DNA of 10,191 nt from Ochromonadaceae sp. CCMP2298 (taxonomy: Eukaryota; Sar; Synurophyceae; Ochromonadales; Ochromonadaceae), in NCBI GenBank assembly GCA_026770595.1, contig MU634785.1:1-10191 (forward strand), written 5' to 3'. The translations under genes and the position numbers were made by a program. The notes beneath the pieces were generated by a model, which did no database searches, was not told the origin of the DNA, and worked only from the letters and a program-made list of their open reading frames with translations. Positions 7,227 to 10,191 of this stretch are shown here, one piece after another. How positions within the stretch are numbered: the first letter of the stretch is position 1; each line of letters opens with the position of its first letter.

Positions 7227-7349
7227 CTTTTTTCTGTTGCTGCGGGCAGCGGATCTCTCAGAAATTGGGTTTTGCGCAAAGCAGCACTCTATTTTGCGCA
7301 AAAACCCAATTTCTGAGAGATCCGCTCAATAGAAGCAACAGAAAAAAAG
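7227..7349. repeat. Long near-perfect hairpin, two stem blocks
   Basis: Inner arms 7248-7280 and 7293-7326 are reverse complements over 33 positions, with one extra A on the right, and a 12-base loop. Outer arms 7227-7241 (CTTTTTTCTGTTGCT) and 7334-7349 pair again with a one-base length difference in the T/A run. The internal loop between blocks is 6 bases against 7. The total stem is about 48 bp. It looks like a foldback/MITE-type element or a hairpin RNA precursor. Confidence 0.88.
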
Positions 7350-8039
7350 TCTTTCTTTTGGTCCTTGATCGTATCACTTAGTTCGATGGCTGTCTTTAAT
7401 TGTTCTCAGCCGCGTCTATTTCAACTATTTAACGCTTTTCTTGTTTTTTTGCATAGAAAGTGTCCAAGTTGAAGTGGTACAAAAAACAGAGGTTGTTTCG
7501 CATTTGGCCTGCGTCGACCTTACAGCCGAAATATAAAAAATATTTCGACACAAAAATTGGGTAAAAACCTCGGGTGGAAAACGAAGTTGTCCGAACTTTG
7601 GCACGACCTGTTGAGACAATTGTATTATAGGCAAAAATAGGCATTTGTTAGGCTGTGGCGAAATACACCCAAATACGGAAATACTATCGAATAGATTGCT
7701 GTGACATCGTATTAGTGTTGAATGAACATAGTAACATATACATACTGTACAATATTTATATATTCATACCTGCAATCAGTGCTAACTTTGATTGTAGACT
7801 GGGACATATAGACCAAGATATGTCTCGATACTGGGAGTGTAACCTGAGTCAGAGCCACTGCGAGTGACGCACGTTCTACTCAGAATAGATAGGCAACTTG
7901 GCCAAAACCAAAGATAAATGGCTTCTGAGAGAGGCTGTCGAACATCCCTCTGCAGGATATTGGCAGACTTAAGCTCTTGTCATCGAGTCTACCATTCAGT
8001 AGATCGATCCGCAAGACCCTCTCAGTAGCAACCACACAC
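7350..8039. other. No gene recognised; one small hairpin
   Basis: Several open frames of 60-70 codons exist on both strands but are AT-rich and featureless. CGAAATAT-AAAAA-ATATTTCG at 7527-7547 is an 8-bp perfect hairpin. Nothing else stands out apart from the direct repeat copy at 7795-7809. Confidence 0.4.
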
Positions 8040-8055
8040 GGTGATTCTAATCACC
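8040..8055. repeat. 7-bp palindrome with 2-base centre
   Basis: GGTGATT-CT-AATCACC is a perfect inverted repeat of 16 bases, immediately upstream of the CAAACCC-rich repeat cluster. It could be a dimeric binding site or a minimal hairpin. Confidence 0.6.
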
Positions 8056-8080
8056 CCCAAGACAAACCCAGGAAAAAGCA

Positions 8081-8200
8081 ACTAAGACCAAACCCAAATC
8101 ACTAAAGATAAACAGACAAAACCAAACCTAAATCACTAAGACCAAACCCTGTCTGTTTATCTTTTGTCTTAGTTGGGTTTGGGAAAAGAAGACCAAACTA
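8081..8200. repeat. Compound direct and inverted repeat cluster
   Basis: ACCAAACC(C/T)AAATCACTAA occurs directly at 8087-8105 and 8121-8139, with one mismatch. Overlaid on this, AAAGATAAACAGACA (8104-8118) and its reverse complement (8150-8164) form a 15-bp perfect stem with a 31-base loop. Outside them, AAACCCAAATCACTAA on the left loosely pairs with TTGTCTTAGTTGGGTTT on the right, allowing a longer imperfect stem. Confidence 0.75.
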
Positions 8201-8797
8201 AAGTGGGATCTTTTACCGGAATTAACTAGGTTAATCGACACGACCTCAACTTGCTGCGCACCCAACGCCGCGCAGCATGTTCAAAAAAGTCGACTTTTGC
8301 CAAAAAACATAGGTAACTGTATTCTCTGGGTGAAACTTCTGTTATTTTTGGGATGCTTTTTGGGGTGCTTTTCGCAAAAACGCAACAAATCACTTGAATG
8401 GACGCTGACAGAAGCATGATATTGTGTATAAGACGTCTTTTTTACTTGGGAGATGGAAAAGCGAAGGCAGAATCCTCCTTCCTCCTTTGCGGAAAGGGCA
8501 CAAGTCACCAAGCAGGAGATAGTGTGCAGATCTAAGAGGATTGCAGTCCGGTCTCTTATCTTATTCTTCATTTGATACCCTTGCTAATTCCTGCGCCGCT
8601 TTTCATGTTGGGCAACGGCCGCCTGGGTCACCGAATCTAGCCGTCCGTCGACCGAGGAGCAATTCCAGACCTCGCCAGGGGTCGGTAAACACCCGCAGAG
8701 GATCCGTAGCGCAATATTTTTGCAGAATCGGATCCGCAGAGGTGAGATTACTATTGTAGATACAGATTGCGGGCTGCGCCTATGCTATAGTACTTAC
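8201..8797. other. No gene recognised
   Basis: Open frames here on either strand lack protein-like character. A short motif GGTCGGTAA(A/G)CA is present on the plus strand near 8681-8692 and again near 8847-8858. If the minus-strand transcript described at 8798-10027 continues, this stretch would contain its downstream introns or exons, but I cannot define them. Confidence 0.3.
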
Positions 8798-9044
8798 CTC
8801 CAGCCTGCCCTCTTTCAGCACGAATCGCGCAAGCAAATTTCAGAGGTCGGTAAGCAAGCCCCGCGACCCCCGGCGATGGATTTGAGCATTGTATCGTGTC
8901 TGCAAGGTAATATTTAGTATATGTACTTGTTTTCAGTGCCTGTTATGCCCCAAATATGCTTACCTAGCCGCCCTTTTTGTTTAATCTGCATGATCTGCGG
9001 CGCGGAGCTCTTCCCTTCTCTGCTGCTCTACTTTCGATTTCATG
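8798..9044 (-). other. Exon-intron-exon signals, minus strand
   Basis: Reading the minus strand: acceptor ttctatag|CATGAAATCG gives an exon 9044-8964. A donor CTAG|gtaagc and an acceptor ccttgcag|ACACGA define a 64-bp intron 8963-8900 containing TACTAAAT about 12-19 nt before its 3' end. The next exon is 8899-8798, ending CTGGAG|gtaagt. All three frames of the first exon contain a stop, so it cannot be internal coding sequence. It fits a 3' untranslated region or a non-coding spliced RNA, or the first exon is mis-assigned. Confidence 0.4.
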
Positions 9045-9143
9045 CTATAGAATAAGAACTATAATGTATATAATAAGTAATTTTTTATTATCTTTACATA
9101 CTGTTCTTATATTTATGCATTCCTTAAAGATAAATGTTAACAA

Positions 9144-10027
9144 TTAAGTGAACGATACAGACACACTTTTCGCTTCAAATCCTCGCCGCTCCTTCTCCTT
9201 CGTCACCAAGTTGTTACATAGAATACTATTAGCGCAGGGCTCCATCCTTCTTCGTCCCCGCAGCCGGCGTCCCTCCCTAGCGCCTGTCGTATGCGCGCCT
9301 GTTGCATCGACCTCGGGGGCTGCCTTCGGGGCTCCTGGCGGCGCTACGCTGCATGGCGCCCGAGTCCAGCCTGTTAGACGCTGCGGGAGGATAGTGGGGG
9401 GTAGTGCTGGGTTAGTTGTAGGGTCGGCGGCAAAATATCAGTGCGATGGGAGACCTACCTGTGCTCCAGAGCGGGTGGCGCGACGCCGACTTTGGAGAAG
9501 TCGGATATGGGCACTGAGGGACCAACCCGATTATACGGTCAAGGGAAACCTACGGGAGGATGGTGGGGGAGGTCAAAACGTTAGTGGGAGGGTGGTGGAG
9601 GGGGCGGCGGGGGCTAGACGAGGACTCGTGGACTTACCTCGGATGCTGCGTCCAGCCGCTTCGTGTGCCGATGAAGTGCAACTCAAGAGCCTCAGCTCTA
9701 AAATCTGTCAAGGCGATCTGTCGGCATAGGTAATTTTAAGAAGAAACAGCACTAGTTAGACCTCTCGCTTCTCCCAGCAGCTCAGGACGAGGATGGGATT
9801 TGCAGAACACGACTCACCTCGATCGCCAGCTCTCGCACCGATTGCTGCACGCTGCCGCGCCCGCTCTCCTGCCGGCAGTGCCTCGGAGGACCGTCAACGA
9901 GCGATAATCGAAAGAAAAATCGGCTCGATCTATGCTTCCTATCGCACAACCGGAGGGGAAATGGCTCGGAGGGTGCGACTTGAGAAGGCTGCGGAATGGA
10001 ACGCAAACTCATCGGGACTCCGGCCAT
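9144..10027 (-). CDS. Putative spliced gene of unknown function, four exons
   Basis: The minus strand shows consecutive consensus donors: GATCGAG|gtgagt (intron from 9817), CCGAG|gtaagt (from 9637) and CACAG|gtaggt (from 9458). Acceptors are ccgacag|ATCGCC (9718), a choice for the second intron, and ctcccgcag|CGTCTA (9381). The second intron can end at gtag|GTTTCC (9550, with ACTAAC and a pyrimidine tract) or at cctcag|TGCCC (9514). Using 9514, exons 10027-9818, 9717-9638, 9513-9459 and 9380-9144 join in phase to 193 residues from an ATG in a good context (AATATGG) to TAA. Using the better-looking 9550 site, that frame meets a stop soon after. The protein is Arg/Ser/Pro-rich, with RELAIE|IALTDFRAEALELHF across the first junction, and has no recognised domain. 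It could instead be a non-coding spliced RNA. The splice sites are more certain than the product. Confidence 0.4.
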
Positions 10028-10191
10028 ATTTTTGGCGGTTGTCCCATGTTGAACTGTGATGTAAAACAAACTCAGTCTCGAAGAAAAGAGATCCTTTAAG
10101 ATTAAAGAATCAAATAGAGGTCTAGCCTTGAGGTAGCCGTGCAAATATGTGCCATTAGCAGCATAGACAGCAGAGCAGCAGAGGCAGCAGC
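10028..10191. other. Right edge of window, no gene recognised
   Basis: This would be the 5' side of the minus-strand unit and may contain its promoter or leader. The last 30 bases on the plus strand are an imperfect AGC/CAG-rich run that is cut off by the window end; it may belong to a repeat or a Gln/Ser/Ala-rich coding region continuing outside. Confidence 0.3.

Larger units (their letters stand above)
6907..7809. repeat. 15-bp direct repeat pair, 888 bp apart
   Basis: TAGACTGGGACATAT occurs exactly at 6907-6921 and 7795-7809, the same way round. The pair brackets the 27-bp hairpin, the tandem repeat and the long hairpin. It could be the footprint of an insertion or a recurrent short motif, since a related copy (TAGACCGGGACGT) is at about 6877-6889. 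Confidence 0.55.
7098..8164. repeat. Perfect 21-bp inverted pair about 1 kb apart
   Basis: AAAGATAAACAGACAGGG plus TTT at 7098-7118 is matched by its exact reverse complement at 8144-8164. The 1025 bases between include the long hairpin. The first 15 bases also occur directly at 8104-8118. It may mark the ends of a short non-autonomous element, but I see no target-site duplication next to the outer ends, so the boundaries are uncertain. Confidence 0.65.

Noticed and set aside
6726-7316. A 196-codon plus-strand open frame
   Set aside because: It crosses both arms of the perfect 27-bp hairpin, the 14-bp tandem repeat and one arm of the long hairpin. Its sequence is dictated by these repeats and shows no domain.
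9148-9729. A 193-codon plus-strand open frame
   Set aside because: It runs straight through two intervals that have consensus donor, branch and acceptor signals on the minus strand, and its Gly/Arg/Val composition follows the antisense of pyrimidine-rich introns. Its length equalling the minus-strand model (193) is coincidence.
1-10191. tRNA, rRNA or CRISPR features
   Set aside because: No tRNA B-box-like sequence with a matching acceptor stem was found (the GGTTCGA-like word near 1646 is within ftsZ exon 3), no rRNA-like sequence, and no regularly spaced direct repeats with unique spacers.

Overview
The window comes from a eukaryotic nuclear genome, most likely an alga with a complex (secondary or higher) plastid of red-algal ancestry. 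The evidence is an FtsZ of cyanobacterial/plastid type, split by five short GT-AG introns. Its N-terminus is a signal peptide followed directly by a transit-peptide-like stretch with phenylalanine at the predicted cleavage point (AQA|F), the signature of stramenopile, cryptophyte and some haptophyte plastid precursors. Nothing bacterial (operons, Shine-Dalgarno sites) is present. I cannot name the species.

Layout. 1-704: upstream flank of ftsZ, no gene recognised. 705-2859 (+): plastid ftsZ, six exons, 471 residues, apparently intact. 2860-4648: mostly non-coding, with one small dubious ORF (3382-3624), a nested inverted repeat (3736-3783) and a GCA-dense tract (about 4080-4500). 4649-6278 (+): a decayed multi-exon gene with a frameshift, an in-frame stop, a G-rich 9-bp minisatellite and a second frameshift. 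Its readable segments resemble a family of large uncharacterised eukaryotic proteins that occur as dispersed, probably mobile, copies. 6279-8200: no convincing gene, but a dense set of foldbacks and repeats: a perfect 27-bp hairpin, a hairpin of about 48 bp in two blocks, a 14-bp tandem repeat, a perfect 21-bp inverted pair about 1 kb apart, and several smaller ones. 8200-10191: the minus strand carries at least five good splice donors with matching acceptors and branch-point-like CTAAC/CTAAA motifs. This suggests a spliced minus-strand transcript, for which a 193-residue protein can be modelled with unrecognised function.

How the parts relate. The only gene with a clear role is ftsZ, the plastid-division GTPase. 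The ftsZ introns and the minus-strand introns share a style: short, C-rich on the sense strand, and in several cases with CTAA(C) near the 3' end. Two ftsZ introns (2 and 4) are built from copies of the same short motif. The middle third looks like accessory sequence accumulated from repeats and a dead, probably mobile, gene between two host transcription units. All exon boundaries were inferred by eye from splice consensus, reading frame and protein-family conservation; no transcript data were available.
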